Of a stretch of 64,000 nt of DNA, positions 7,017-16,574 are shown piece by piece. The notes under the pieces are model-generated. The model was not told the DNA's origin, did no database searches, and saw only the letters and a list, made by a program, of their open reading frames with translations. The stretch comes from Alistipes sp. Zagget8. Its GTDB lineage: Bacteria; Bacteroidota; Bacteroidia; Bacteroidales; Rikenellaceae. Location: NCBI GenBank assembly GCA_001941065.1, contig MSHJ01000005.1, positions 248,001-312,000 of the forward strand, in the 5' to 3' direction. The translations under genes and the position numbers were made by a program. Numbering within the stretch: the first letter of the stretch is position 1; every line of letters starts with the position of its first letter.

Positions 7017-9554
7017 ATGAAAATCTACCGACCTGTTCTTTTGTTTCTTCTCGCCGTGACGATGCTGTCGTGCGGCGATGCTCCGCAAACACCCGAATCC
7101 TGCGCCCGGGAGGTGATCGAACGCACGCTCGGCCGCCGGGCTCCCGATGTCGAACTGCGCCTGACGGAGAAGGCGCCCGACGGACACGACCGCTTTGCGA
7201 CCCGTGTGACGGACGGACGCCTCGTGATCGAGGGCAGCAGCGGCGTGGCCCTGACGCGGGGATTCTACGATTATATTACGACCAACGGCTACGGGCAGGT
7301 GACATGGACGGGTACGCGCATGGAGCTGCCCGAACGGCTCCCCGATACGCCGCTGCGCGAGGTCAGCTCACCGTTCCGCCACCATTATTATATGAATGTC
7401 TGCACATTCGGCTATACCTATCCCTATTGGAGTTGGAACGAGTGGGAGAAGGAGCTCGACTGGATGGCGCTGCACGGCTTCGACATGGCGCTGGCGCCCA
7501 TCGGCAGTGAGGCCATTCTGATGCGCATATGGCGTGACATGGGCCTGACGGAGGAGGAGATCAACGAGCTTTTCACCGCCCCCGGACACCTGCCCTGGAT
7601 GCGCATGGGGAACATGAGCGGACTGGACTCCCCGCTTTCGGAGCGGTGGCTCGACGAACAGGTCGCCCTGCAGCACCGGATTCTCGACCGTATGCGCGGA
7701 CTGGGCATCACACCCGTGTTCAGCGGCTTCGCCGGCTTTGTGCCTCCGGCCATTGCCCGCGTGCGCCCCGGGGTCACGTTGACCGAGACCCGCTGGAACG
7801 ACCACATGAAGAGCTGGATGCTTCCGGTCGAATCACCCCTCTTTCGGGAGATTGCCGCCCGCTATATGGAGGAGTGGGAGCGGGAGTTCGGACGGGGTGA
7901 ATACTACCTCGTGGATTCGTTCAACGAGATGGAACTTCCCTTCGGAGAACTTTCGCCCGGGGAGGTTCATGCGCAGTTGACCCGTTATGGCGAGACTGTT
8001 TACAAAAGTATTGCCGCGGTCAATCCCGATGCCGTGTGGGTGCTGCAGGGATGGATGTTCGGCTACCAGCGCGACATCTGGACCCCGGACAACATCCGGG
8101 CCCTGCTGGCGGGCGTTCCCGACGACAAATTGCTGGTAGTCGATCTGGCCGAGGATTTCAACGCCATGGTGTGGCGCAATGCTCCCGGCTGGGAGTATGC
8201 CGACGGCTTCGCCGGCAAGCAGTGGATTTACAGCACCGTTCCCAATTTCGGCGGACGCTCGGCCCTCAGCGGCTCGTTGGAATTCTATGCGAACGGCCAT
8301 CTGGCCGCCCTGCAATCGGCCCGCAAAGGTAATCTCGTCGGTTACGGCACGGCGCCCGAAGGGGTGGAGAACAACGACGTGGTGTACGAAATGATCGCCG
8401 ATGCGGGTTGGTCCTCCGAACCGATCGACGTGGAGCAGTGGGTGCGCCGCTATGCCCGTAACCGCTACGGGGATTGTCCCGGGGAGCTCGGCCTTTTCTG
8501 GGACCATATCCTCCGCTCTTCTTATTCGGTCTCCGTTCCCAACCAGGCCCGCTACCGCTGGCAGATGACTCCTTACGACCAGCGGCGCGGTCCGGTCGAT
8601 ATTTCGGATGACTTTTTCCGGGCGGTGGAACACTTTGCGGCAGCCGGGCCGGAGCTGTCCGGCAGCGGGCTGTATCGCGCCGATCTGGCGCTCTATGCGG
8701 CCCTCTATGCTGCCGGCAAGGCGGACATCGCCGTCGAACGCGCCAACGCCGCCTATCTCGCGGGCGACCCGGAGGCCGCTGCTGCGGAACGCGATGCCTT
8801 TTTCTCGCTGCTTCTCACCGCCGACCGCTTGCTGGAATCGACGCCCAATCACCGGCTCGAACGGTGGCTCGGCTTTGCCGAAGCCCGGGGGCATAGCGCC
8901 GCGGAGAAGGAGCGCTACCAGCGCGATGCCCGGCGGCTTATTACCTGTTGGAGCGACGGCGCTTCGCTCCACGATTACGCCTGCCGGGTGTGGTCGGGGC
9001 TTATCCGTGACTACATCGTTCCCCGCTGGGAACACTATTTCGATTGCAAGGAGCGCGGCACGGCGCCCGATTTCGCAGGGCTCGACTCCGTATGGCTCGC
9101 CTCGGCCGCTGAACCGCTCTCGCCGCAGGAGCGCTGTCCCGATGTGCTGACGGCGGCCGAAGAGCTGTTTGCACGCTACGGTGCCTATGGGAGCGATTTT
9201 GTGCGTCCCGAATCGCGGGGAATCGTCGGTTCGTGGTCGCCGTTCGAATTCGGCGGTTCCCGGCGCCGCATCCGTCTGACGCTCGACCCCGCGACCGTGC
9301 CCGGCATCCGGGGCGTTCGTTTCCGCGTCCTGCGGGGCGGTGACGGCGTGCGGGTGGGGAATCCCGTCCTCCAAGTCGACCGGGTGAATATCGCTTCGAT
9401 GCAGTACGAAGCCGAGATGGGGCCCGTACATGCCGAAGCGGTCATCCCGATCCGGCATACGCAGCGCACCGTTCCGGCCGAAGCGGCGCTTTTCGTCACC
9501 CTCGACGGCCCTGCCGCCGCCGATTCGTTCGGGGTCATCGAACTGGTCCGCTGA
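7017..9554 (+). CDS. GH89 alpha-N-acetylglucosaminidase lipoprotein
   Basis: 845 aa. The lipoprotein signal ends in LSCG, so it is lipid-anchored at the envelope. A small N-terminal alpha/beta domain precedes the GH89 barrel (VCTFGYTYPYWSWNEWEKE, NMSGLDSPLSE). The two catalytic Glu of the NAGLU family fit Glu304 in SFNEMELPF and Glu448 in GTAPEGVENN. An all-helical region follows, then a C-terminal beta domain I cannot name. GH89 removes terminal alpha-GlcNAc, as found on gastric-type mucin or heparan sulfate. The track start at 6630 is read-through; the promoter and lipobox fix the start at 7017. It is first in the PUL, with its own promoter and candidate operator. Confidence 0.93.
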   Translation: MKIYRPVLLFLLAVTMLSCGDAPQTPESCAREVIERTLGRRAPDVELRLTEKAPDGHDRFATRVTDGRLVIEGSSGVALTRGFYDYITTNGYGQVTWTGTRMELPERLPDTPLREVSSPFRHHYYMNVCTFGYTYPYWSWNEWEKELDWMALHGFDMALAPIGSEAILMRIWRDMGLTEEEINELFTAPGHLPWMRMGNMSGLDSPLSERWLDEQVALQHRILDRMRGLGITPVFSGFAGFVPPAIARVRPGVTLTETRWNDHMKSWMLPVESPLFREIAARYMEEWEREFGRGEYYLVDSFNEMELPFGELSPGEVHAQLTRYGETVYKSIAAVNPDAVWVLQGWMFGYQRDIWTPDNIRALLAGVPDDKLLVVDLAEDFNAMVWRNAPGWEYADGFAGKQWIYSTVPNFGGRSALSGSLEFYANGHLAALQSARKGNLVGYGTAPEGVENNDVVYEMIADAGWSSEPIDVEQWVRRYARNRYGDCPGELGLFWDHILRSSYSVSVPNQARYRWQMTPYDQRRGPVDISDDFFRAVEHFAAAGPELSGSGLYRADLALYAALYAAGKADIAVERANAAYLAGDPEAAAAERDAFFSLLLTADRLLESTPNHRLERWLGFAEARGHSAAEKERYQRDARRLITCWSDGASLHDYACRVWSGLIRDYIVPRWEHYFDCKERGTAPDFAGLDSVWLASAAEPLSPQERCPDVLTAAEELFARYGAYGSDFVRPESRGIVGSWSPFEFGGSRRRIRLTLDPATVPGIRGVRFRVLRGGDGVRVGNPVLQVDRVNIASMQYEAEMGPVHAEAVIPIRHTQRTVPAEAALFVTLDGPAAADSFGVIELVR

Positions 9555-9587
9555 CGCTCCCGAAAACCGTTCACACGATTTTTTTGT

Positions 9588-9636
9588 TTTTTTGTACTCG
9601 ATTTTCCTTCGGATATTAACGGATTGCCTAATTTTA
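9588..9636 (+). promoter_or_regulatory. Candidate HTCS operator and -7 box for the SusCD operon
   Basis: The 19-mer at 9588-9606, centred on TGTACTCGATTTTC, matches the distal GH97 site at 15 of 19 positions. Its G is 35 bp upstream of a -7-like TAATTTTA (9629-9636). The expected second copy 21 bp further up is poorly conserved. No terminator is visible between here and 18364, so this is likely the promoter for both hydrolases, SusC, SusD and the BACON/FISUMP lipoprotein. Confidence 0.55.
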
Positions 9637-9657
9637 GGATATAAAACCCGTCCGACC

Positions 9658-10671
9658 ATGTATGACAAACTGAAATATCTTTTTCTGACCGTCCTTCTGG
9701 CGGCCTCCTGTTCCGGTAAGGATCAGGGCGAACCCGTCAACCCCCCCCCGCCCGGCATCGTGCCTAAGGACGGGGTGTTCGAGCAGCGCGGCGAAGGTTC
9801 GTTTGTCTATACGGGCTATGAGCCGTTGAAGGACAAACCGATCACGCTCTACTACTACATTCCCTCCGGCGGCGAGGTCGAACGGATGCCCGTGCTTTTT
9901 TCCATGCACGGCGCCGAGCGCGACGGCACCATCCAGCGCAACGCCTGGAAATATTTCGCCGAAAAGTACGGTTTCGTCGTCCTGGCACCGGAATACTCCA
10001 AGACTTATTATACGGAAAACGACTACCAGTTCGGGAGCGTCTGCCGTTCGTCCGGCTCCGACGTACTGAACGAGGAGTCGCAATGGACCTACCAGACCGT
10101 CGAGGCGCTTTTCGATTATTTCAAAAGCGAGACGGGCAACACCTCCGCAGCCTATTACCTCTTCGGCCATTCGGCCGGCGGGCAGTTCGTTCACCGCTTC
10201 CTGCTGGCCATGCCCGGAGCGCGTGTGGAACGTGCCGTGGCGGCCAATCCCGGGTCGTGGACCTTCCCCTGTGTCGAAGGCATCACGGGAACCGACGGAA
10301 AAACCTACGGCTGGCCCTATGCGGTCGCTGCGACGCCCTTTGCCGATGCCGCGCACCTCACGGCCTTTTTCGCCCGGAAAATGTATGTCCAGATAGGCAC
10401 CGCCGATACCGATGAGAACGACTCGTCGCTGCCCAAGGACGCTCCGTCGATGGCCCAGGGGCCGCATCGTTATGCCCGCGGGCGGAATTTCTTCGCAGCC
10501 TGCACGACGGTGGCGGGGGAGTCGGACATGCCGCTCCGTTTCGTCCTCTCCGAGGTCGAAGGCGTCGGCCACTCGACCCTGCGGATGGTTTACGGCAAAG
10601 CCTCCGTGACGAATCCCGCCGACACCGAGGCCCGCGGAAAAAACAGCGCATTCAATTTATTGTTCGAATAA
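9658..10671 (+). CDS. Surface-lipoprotein alpha/beta hydrolase (esterase-like)
   Basis: 337 aa. The signal ends in a lipobox (AASCSG), followed by a Pro-rich linker and an alpha/beta-hydrolase domain. Visible elements are the oxyanion-region MHGAER, the nucleophile elbow GHSAGG, a late acidic IGTADTDEND and the His in GVGHST, so the triad appears complete. The shape resembles PHB-depolymerase/feruloyl-esterase-like enzymes. In a PUL a carbohydrate esterase that removes acyl groups is the best guess. It is a clear paralogue of the next gene, 6 bp downstream. The linker is encoded over a run of nine C (9741-9749), which could slip. The start is the ATG at 9658; the earlier track start is read-through of GH89. 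Confidence 0.85.
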   Translation: MYDKLKYLFLTVLLAASCSGKDQGEPVNPPPPGIVPKDGVFEQRGEGSFVYTGYEPLKDKPITLYYYIPSGGEVERMPVLFSMHGAERDGTIQRNAWKYFAEKYGFVVLAPEYSKTYYTENDYQFGSVCRSSGSDVLNEESQWTYQTVEALFDYFKSETGNTSAAYYLFGHSAGGQFVHRFLLAMPGARVERAVAANPGSWTFPCVEGITGTDGKTYGWPYAVAATPFADAAHLTAFFARKMYVQIGTADTDENDSSLPKDAPSMAQGPHRYARGRNFFAACTTVAGESDMPLRFVLSEVEGVGHSTLRMVYGKASVTNPADTEARGKNSAFNLLFE

Positions 10672-10677
10672 ACTGCC

Positions 10678-11685
10678 ATGATAAAACGTACGATCCTTTC
10701 GATTTTCGCCGTGCTCTTCGTCTTTTCGGGCTCTTTCGCCCAAGACGACGGCAAGTTCCGGCGCGGCGGCGGGATGATGGTCTTCACGGGTTACGAACCG
10801 ATGAAGGAGCATCCCGTGAACCTCTATTACTACATCCCCACGCAGGGTAACATCAAGAAGATGCGGGTGCTCATCTCCATGCACGGCGCCGAGCGCAGCG
10901 GCCGCATCCAGCGCGGTGTCTGGCGCAATCTGGCCGAGGAGTACGGCTTCATCGTGCTGGCTCCCGAGTTCAAGCACGACAACGGCTATCTGGAAAACGG
11001 CTACCAGTTCGGCTGGGTCTCCGAGGACCCGAAGATTTTCCGCCTGAGACCGCGCGAGGTGTGGACCTACCAGCTTATCGAGGCTGTTTTCGACTATTTC
11101 AAGGAGAAGACCGGCAACGTGAGCGAAACTTACGATATGTTCGGCCATTCGGCCGGCGGACAGTTCGTTCACCGCTATCTGCTGGCCATGCCCGAGGCAC
11201 GCGTGAGACGTGCCGTGGCGGCCAATCCCGGCAACTACACCTATCCTGACGAGCGCGGGCTCTTCACCCCGTCGGGCGAACCTGCCGATCCTCCCGGCTG
11301 GCCCTATTCGGTGAAGGACACGCCCTTTGCTTCGGACGACTACCTCGCGCCCTTCTTCAAACGCGACCTGGTCATCCTGATCGGTACCGAGGATACCGAG
11401 CCCGTCAGCCCCGACATGGCCGAGAACAACCCCAACCGCATCCAGGGTCGTCACCGCTACGAGCGGGCCTGGAAATTCTTCAACGCCTCGCGCGACATCG
11501 CCCTTAAAAAAGGGCTGGAGTTCAACTGGACCATTCAGGAGGTGCCGGGTGCCGGGCACAACAGCGGCCAGATGGTCTACGGACAGGGGAGCGTGCGCAA
11601 CTGGCGCATCGAGAACGACGAGCGGGTCTACAACCTCAAGGATGTGACGGGCCGCGGGGCCTACAGCCTGATTTTCGAACGATAG
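10678..11685 (+). CDS. Secreted alpha/beta hydrolase, paralogue of preceding gene
   Basis: 335 aa. A cleavable signal peptide without a lipobox (VFSGSFAQ) predicts a periplasmic or secreted protein. The catalytic domain matches its upstream neighbour block for block (FTGYEP, LYYYIP, ISMHGAER, VLAPEF, GHSAGGQFVHR, RAVAANPG) and keeps Ser, acid (IGTEDTE) and His (GAGHNSG). This is a tandem duplication in which one copy is membrane-anchored and one soluble, suggesting the same bond is cleaved in two places. SusC follows 34 bp downstream without a promoter. Confidence 0.85.
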   Translation: MIKRTILSIFAVLFVFSGSFAQDDGKFRRGGGMMVFTGYEPMKEHPVNLYYYIPTQGNIKKMRVLISMHGAERSGRIQRGVWRNLAEEYGFIVLAPEFKHDNGYLENGYQFGWVSEDPKIFRLRPREVWTYQLIEAVFDYFKEKTGNVSETYDMFGHSAGGQFVHRYLLAMPEARVRRAVAANPGNYTYPDERGLFTPSGEPADPPGWPYSVKDTPFASDDYLAPFFKRDLVILIGTEDTEPVSPDMAENNPNRIQGRHRYERAWKFFNASRDIALKKGLEFNWTIQEVPGAGHNSGQMVYGQGSVRNWRIENDERVYNLKDVTGRGAYSLIFER

Positions 11686-11719
11686 ACCGAACCGAGAACA
11701 AAACTTAAAACCCGAACTT

Positions 11720-14700
11720 ATGAACTATTGTCCTACAAATGCGAATCGTCTGCGGTGTAGGGGTGTGGCGGTGTTCGCCGCACTCGTAACCCTGCTTGTT
11801 CCGGTCTTTGCGTCGGCGCAGGCCGCGCAGCAGAAGCAGCCGGCCGCGTCGAAGACGACCGTCAATGGGTATGTCTTCGACGAGAGCAACCAGCCGCTCT
11901 TCGGAGCCACTGTCACCGAGGAGGGGACCACGAACGCCGTGGCCGTCGACAAGAACGGTTCTTACCGGATTCAGGTGACGCCCCGCGAAGGTCTGAAGCT
12001 GACCTATCGTTTTCTCGGCATGGAGCCGCAGACGGTCGAGGTGGGGCGTCGGAGCACGATCGACGTGGTGCTGAAAAGCGACGCCGTGAAGATCAGCGAC
12101 GTGGTGGTGACCGGTTACGGCAACATCCTCCGGGAGGCCTATACGGGTTCGGCCTCGATACTTTCGTCCAACGACATCTCCCGGCGTGCCGCGGGGTCGT
12201 TCGAGAGCCTGCTCGGCGGACTCGTTCCCGGCCTGCTCTCATCGGGCTCCGGACAGCCCGGCGATGCGGCCGAATTGCGGCTGCGCGGTTTCGGGTCGAT
12301 CGGTTCCGGCGGGCAGCCCCTCTATGTCGTCGACGGGGTGGTCTTCGACCAGGACAACACCTCGGGACACAGCGGTGCGGTGTCGAGCCCCATGGCCACG
12401 CTCAATCCGGCCGACATCGCCAGCATCACCATCCTCAAGGACGCCGCTTCGGCATCGCTCTACGGTTCACAGGGCGCCAACGGCGTGATCGTCATCACCA
12501 CCAAGCAGGGTGTTCCCTCCGACCGCGTGCGCTATACGCTCTCGGTGCAGGCGGGTTTCTCGCGCATCTCCCCGGCCGTGCGGCCCGACCTTGTCGATTC
12601 GGAGCAGTACAAGGAGCTCTGGACCGAAGGCCAGTTCCACCGTCTGGTGCAGCAGGCCGGCGGGTCGTTCGTCGAGAATCTCAACGGGCTCTACAACAAC
12701 AAGCTCGGCTTCACGGTCGACGGCAAGAACTACTACCAGTGGTACAAGCAGGCGCAGCAGGATTTCAACAACTACTACGCCGTTCCCCGGCCTGACGGCT
12801 CCTACCACAACTACGATTTCTGGGGTGCCGACGCCGACAAACTCCCTTCGGTCGACTGGTATGACAAAATCCTGCGCAACGCTTCGTTCCAGCAGTATGA
12901 CCTTTCGCTTTCGGGCGGCAGTTCGACCCTGAAGTACTATATGTCCGTGGGCTATCTCAATCAGCAGGGCATCATCATCAACAGCGACTTGCAGCGCTAT
13001 TCGGCCCGTGTCAGCGTGAGTGCCGACGACCGTAAGAAGCGTATCAACTGGGGCGCTTCGGCCAACATCAGCCGCACCGAACAGTCGGGACCGCTCACCA
13101 GCGGTTCGAATTACAATATGCCCCATTACGCGGCGCTGCTGCTGCCGTCGGTCGTCCCGGCCTACCTCGAAGACGGCTCCTACAATTTCCGTTTCCCCAA
13201 CAACCTGCTCAACGGCAACCACAATCCCATTGCCAGCGCACGGGACAACATCCGCAAACGTCCGCAGTTCAACCTTTTCGCTTCGGCGTGGGTGCGGCTC
13301 AACATCACCGACTGGCTCGATTTCCGTTCGGACATCTCGCAGTATTACATCACCGGCCGGCGCTCCGACTATTTCGACCGGGATTTCGGTACGGGATACC
13401 TCGTGGGCGGCGAGCTGACCGACTACGATTCGAAGCGCCTGAAGACCACCAGCAAGAATATGCTCAATTTCAACTATACGCTCAACGGACGTCACCGCTT
13501 CAGTGCGACGGCGGGGTTGGAACTGGTGGATTTCCGCCAGGAGTGGAATTCCGTGACGGCGGTCAATTTCCTCAACGACCTGCGGCCGGTGCTTTCGTCC
13601 GCCGCCGAGATCTCGGGGTGGAGCGGCAGCGGCTACGACTATTCGCAGGTCTCGATCGTCACCCGTGCCGACTATTCCTACCGCTACCGCTATTTCATCG
13701 GGGGCTCGTTCCGTCAGGACCGCTCTTCGCGCTTCTCGCCCGAACACCGCACGGGTAATTTCTGGTCCGTGTCGGCGGCCTACCGCATTACCAACGAAAA
13801 CTGGGCGTGGCTGAATCCCGTGAAGCGGATATTCAACAACATCAAGTTCAAGGCGAGCTACGGCTACAACGGCAACCTGCCGTCGAATTATTACAACTGG
13901 CGGACGCTTTACAGCGGTTCGGGGCGTTATGACTCCGGGCACGCCCTTTCGCAGACGTTCCGTGCGACTTACGACCTGAGCTGGGAGAAGAACAACGTGC
14001 TCAACGTGGGCGTCGACCTGGGGATGTTCAAAGACCGCATCCGCATCTCGGCCGAGTACTACTCGCGCAAATCCACCGACCTGCTGCAGGAGGTTCCCGT
14101 GTCGCAGGTGTCGGGATACAGCACGATGCTGATGAACACCTCGGCGGGCATCCGCAACCGGGGCTTCGAGCTGGACCTCGACGCCCGCATCCTCAACAAG
14201 CTCTTCAAGTGGAATTTCAAGCTCAACATGGCCACCCTGAGCGCCAAATATTTCGGTCTGGAGCAGGACATCATCGGCTCCAACGCCCAGATCATGCGCA
14301 ACGGACAGAGCGTCGGGGCATGGTACCTGAACAAGTTCGCGGGCATCGACTCCAACACCGGACAGGTGCTCTACTACGGCGTGGACGAATACGGCAACGA
14401 CATCATCTCCAACAGCGACAACCCCTCGTTCCGCCGCATCGTTGGCAAGGGTGTTCCGACCGTGTCGGGCGGTTTCAACACGCTGTTCAGCTACCGCGGC
14501 TGGGACCTCTCGGCGTTGTTCACCTATGCGTGGGGACACGACGTTTACGATTCGCGGGCCGCGGGCCGCACGGGTATCGACGGGCAGTCGATGGACTACA
14601 ACATTGACGTGCGGCAGCTCGACCGCTGGACTCCGGACAACCGTTACGCCTCCAACCGCATCCGCATCAACGGCCAGACCTCGTCGGGCAGCTCCACGCG

Positions 14701-14941
14701 CTATCTCTATAAGGGCGATTACCTCAAGATGAAGAACGTCCGCCTGCAGTACACTTTCCCGGCCAGCACCTTCCGCAAGCTGCGCATGACGGGCTTCACG
14801 CTCTTCGTGCAGGCCGAGAACCTCTGGGTGTGGACCGAGGCGCAGGGATACGATCCCGACCTGCAGATCGACGGTTACATCGCGGCTGCTAAATACCCTT
14901 CGGCCATGACTTTCACGGCCGGTCTCAATTTCAACTTTTAA
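11720..14941 (+). CDS. SusC-like TonB-dependent outer-membrane glycan transporter
   Basis: 1073 aa. After a signal peptide there is a CarboxypepD_reg-like beta-sandwich (about 48-125, VNGYVFDESNQPLFGATV), a TonB-box-like DVVVTGYGN, and a plug with LRGFGSIGSGGQPLYVVDGV and the SusC signature ILKDAASASLYGSQGANGVIVITT. A large barrel ends in the terminal aromatic GLNFNF. It imports oligosaccharides across the outer membrane as a complex with the SusD-like lipoprotein 12 bp downstream. It has no STN domain, consistent with control by the HTCS rather than a sigma/anti-sigma pair. Confidence 0.96.
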   Translation: MNYCPTNANRLRCRGVAVFAALVTLLVPVFASAQAAQQKQPAASKTTVNGYVFDESNQPLFGATVTEEGTTNAVAVDKNGSYRIQVTPREGLKLTYRFLGMEPQTVEVGRRSTIDVVLKSDAVKISDVVVTGYGNILREAYTGSASILSSNDISRRAAGSFESLLGGLVPGLLSSGSGQPGDAAELRLRGFGSIGSGGQPLYVVDGVVFDQDNTSGHSGAVSSPMATLNPADIASITILKDAASASLYGSQGANGVIVITTKQGVPSDRVRYTLSVQAGFSRISPAVRPDLVDSEQYKELWTEGQFHRLVQQAGGSFVENLNGLYNNKLGFTVDGKNYYQWYKQAQQDFNNYYAVPRPDGSYHNYDFWGADADKLPSVDWYDKILRNASFQQYDLSLSGGSSTLKYYMSVGYLNQQGIIINSDLQRYSARVSVSADDRKKRINWGASANISRTEQSGPLTSGSNYNMPHYAALLLPSVVPAYLEDGSYNFRFPNNLLNGNHNPIASARDNIRKRPQFNLFASAWVRLNITDWLDFRSDISQYYITGRRSDYFDRDFGTGYLVGGELTDYDSKRLKTTSKNMLNFNYTLNGRHRFSATAGLELVDFRQEWNSVTAVNFLNDLRPVLSSAAEISGWSGSGYDYSQVSIVTRADYSYRYRYFIGGSFRQDRSSRFSPEHRTGNFWSVSAAYRITNENWAWLNPVKRIFNNIKFKASYGYNGNLPSNYYNWRTLYSGSGRYDSGHALSQTFRATYDLSWEKNNVLNVGVDLGMFKDRIRISAEYYSRKSTDLLQEVPVSQVSGYSTMLMNTSAGIRNRGFELDLDARILNKLFKWNFKLNMATLSAKYFGLEQDIIGSNAQIMRNGQSVGAWYLNKFAGIDSNTGQVLYYGVDEYGNDIISNSDNPSFRRIVGKGVPTVSGGFNTLFSYRGWDLSALFTYAWGHDVYDSRAAGRTGIDGQSMDYNIDVRQLDRWTPDNRYASNRIRINGQTSSGSSTRYLYKGDYLKMKNVRLQYTFPASTFRKLRMTGFTLFVQAENLWVWTEAQGYDPDLQIDGYIAAAKYPSAMTFTAGLNFNF

Positions 14942-14953
14942 CCGAACAGCACC

Positions 14954-16543
14954 ATGAAAAAGATACGGATCTATTTGGCTGCGCTTCTCCTGCTTCCGGG
15001 ATTATCCTCTTGCGGGGATTTCCTCGACAAGGAGTCCTATACCGATCAGGACAAGGAGATTCTGAAAACCCCCGAAGGCATCGAGGCGCTGCTCAACGGT
15101 GTTTACGACATCTTCCAGCATGCGAACTACTACGGACGCAACCTGATGGCTTACGAGGCTGCCAAGGGCAACGATTTCTTCGTGCGCGTGTCGAGCGGCA
15201 ACAGCTTCGAGCGCGAGAACCGCTATGCCGAGTCGACCGCCTCGTCGGGAGCCGCCTCGGGGCTGTGGCTCAAGATTTACGGCGGCATCCGAACCGCCAC
15301 CGATGTCATCGAAGCCATCGACGGCGTGCAGGGCATGGGCGAGGACGACCTGCACCGGGTCGAGGGCGAAGCCCGCGCACTGCGCGGACTGGCCTATTTC
15401 GATCTGATGCGGCTGTTCGCCTATCCGCCGCGTTTCTCCTTCCCCGACGGTGAGGAGTATAATATCGGCGCTACACCCGGGGCCTATGCGTGGGGCGTGC
15501 CTATTCTCGAAGGTATGGATATGGCCAATAACATCTTCGACTACGAGGTGCGCCGCGATTCGGCGGTGACGGTATACGGTTACATCGAAGGTGAACTGCT
15601 CGAAGCCAAACGACTGCTGACCGGCACGGCCTCGCGTCAGGGACATGTCAACTATGTGGCCGTCTGCGGCCTGCTGGCGCGTCTGTATCTCTATATGGAG
15701 CGTTGGGACGATGTCGTCGAGCAGGGCGAGGAGGCGTTGAGGGCTGCTGCCGGGACCTACCGGATGATTCCTTACGACACCTACAAGACCTCCTATTACA
15801 AGCCGTTTAACTCGGAGAACATCTGGGAGCTTGTCTACAGCCTTTCGGACAACAACGGCGGCAACAGCCTCAACTACCTCGTCCGCAAGCCCACCTATGA
15901 AAATCCGGGTGCCGAGAACGACGGACAGGTGTCGCAGGCCATCGGCTATGCCGCCTACGGGCTGTTTCCGGCCACGGTTTCCCTGCTGCAGTCCGATCCC
16001 GACGACGTGCGGGGCTATCTGGTCTGCGACCTGGGCATCGCCAACAAGGATTACAAAGGCTACCGCAAATATGTAGGCGAGACCTACCACTATGTCTACA
16101 ACCAGCCCGTCATCCGCCTGCCGGAGATCTACCTGACGCTGGCCGAGGCTTATCTGTGCAAGGAGGGTGGTTCGGTCGCCCTGGCCGAACCCTATTACAA
16201 CTACGTGCGCGAGGCGCGTGTGAACACGACGGGATTCGAATCCTCCACCGTTTCGGGGGCTCTCGCCGAAGTGCTCACCGAACGGCGCCGGGAGCTGATG
16301 CTCGAAGGGCACAACTACTGGGACTATTTCCGCCGCGGCGAAACGATGAAGCGTCCCGAACTGCTTGAAAATGCCAACAAGATAACCATCGCCTTCGGCT
16401 ACGGTTCGGGCAAGAGCCAGGCGCGTATGCAGGTCGTCTATCCGATTCCGCTGTCGGAGCTGGAGGCCAACAAGGCCATCCGCGACCAGCAGAACCCGGG
16501 TTACGAAACCTATGACGAGGTATACCAGACCAATAACGAATAA
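14954..16543 (+). CDS. SusD/RagB-like glycan-binding lipoprotein
   Basis: 529 aa. The lipobox (LSSCG) is followed at once by DFLDKESYTDQD, the usual SusD N-terminus, then TPR-like helices and the C-terminal block LTERRRELMLEGHNYWDYFRR typical of RagB/SusD. It caps the SusC barrel outside the cell and captures the glycan. The gene directly follows its SusC partner and is co-transcribed with the next lipoprotein. Confidence 0.95.
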   Translation: MKKIRIYLAALLLLPGLSSCGDFLDKESYTDQDKEILKTPEGIEALLNGVYDIFQHANYYGRNLMAYEAAKGNDFFVRVSSGNSFERENRYAESTASSGAASGLWLKIYGGIRTATDVIEAIDGVQGMGEDDLHRVEGEARALRGLAYFDLMRLFAYPPRFSFPDGEEYNIGATPGAYAWGVPILEGMDMANNIFDYEVRRDSAVTVYGYIEGELLEAKRLLTGTASRQGHVNYVAVCGLLARLYLYMERWDDVVEQGEEALRAAAGTYRMIPYDTYKTSYYKPFNSENIWELVYSLSDNNGGNSLNYLVRKPTYENPGAENDGQVSQAIGYAAYGLFPATVSLLQSDPDDVRGYLVCDLGIANKDYKGYRKYVGETYHYVYNQPVIRLPEIYLTLAEAYLCKEGGSVALAEPYYNYVREARVNTTGFESSTVSGALAEVLTERRRELMLEGHNYWDYFRRGETMKRPELLENANKITIAFGYGSGKSQARMQVVYPIPLSELEANKAIRDQQNPGYETYDEVYQTNNE

Positions 16544-16574
16544 ACGAAAATAGAACAATCTAAAACCGAGAACT

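Noticed and set aside
16225-16245. tRNA T-loop-like GGATTCGAATCC
   Set aside because: Lies inside the SusD coding frame with no acceptor stem or anticodon arm around it.
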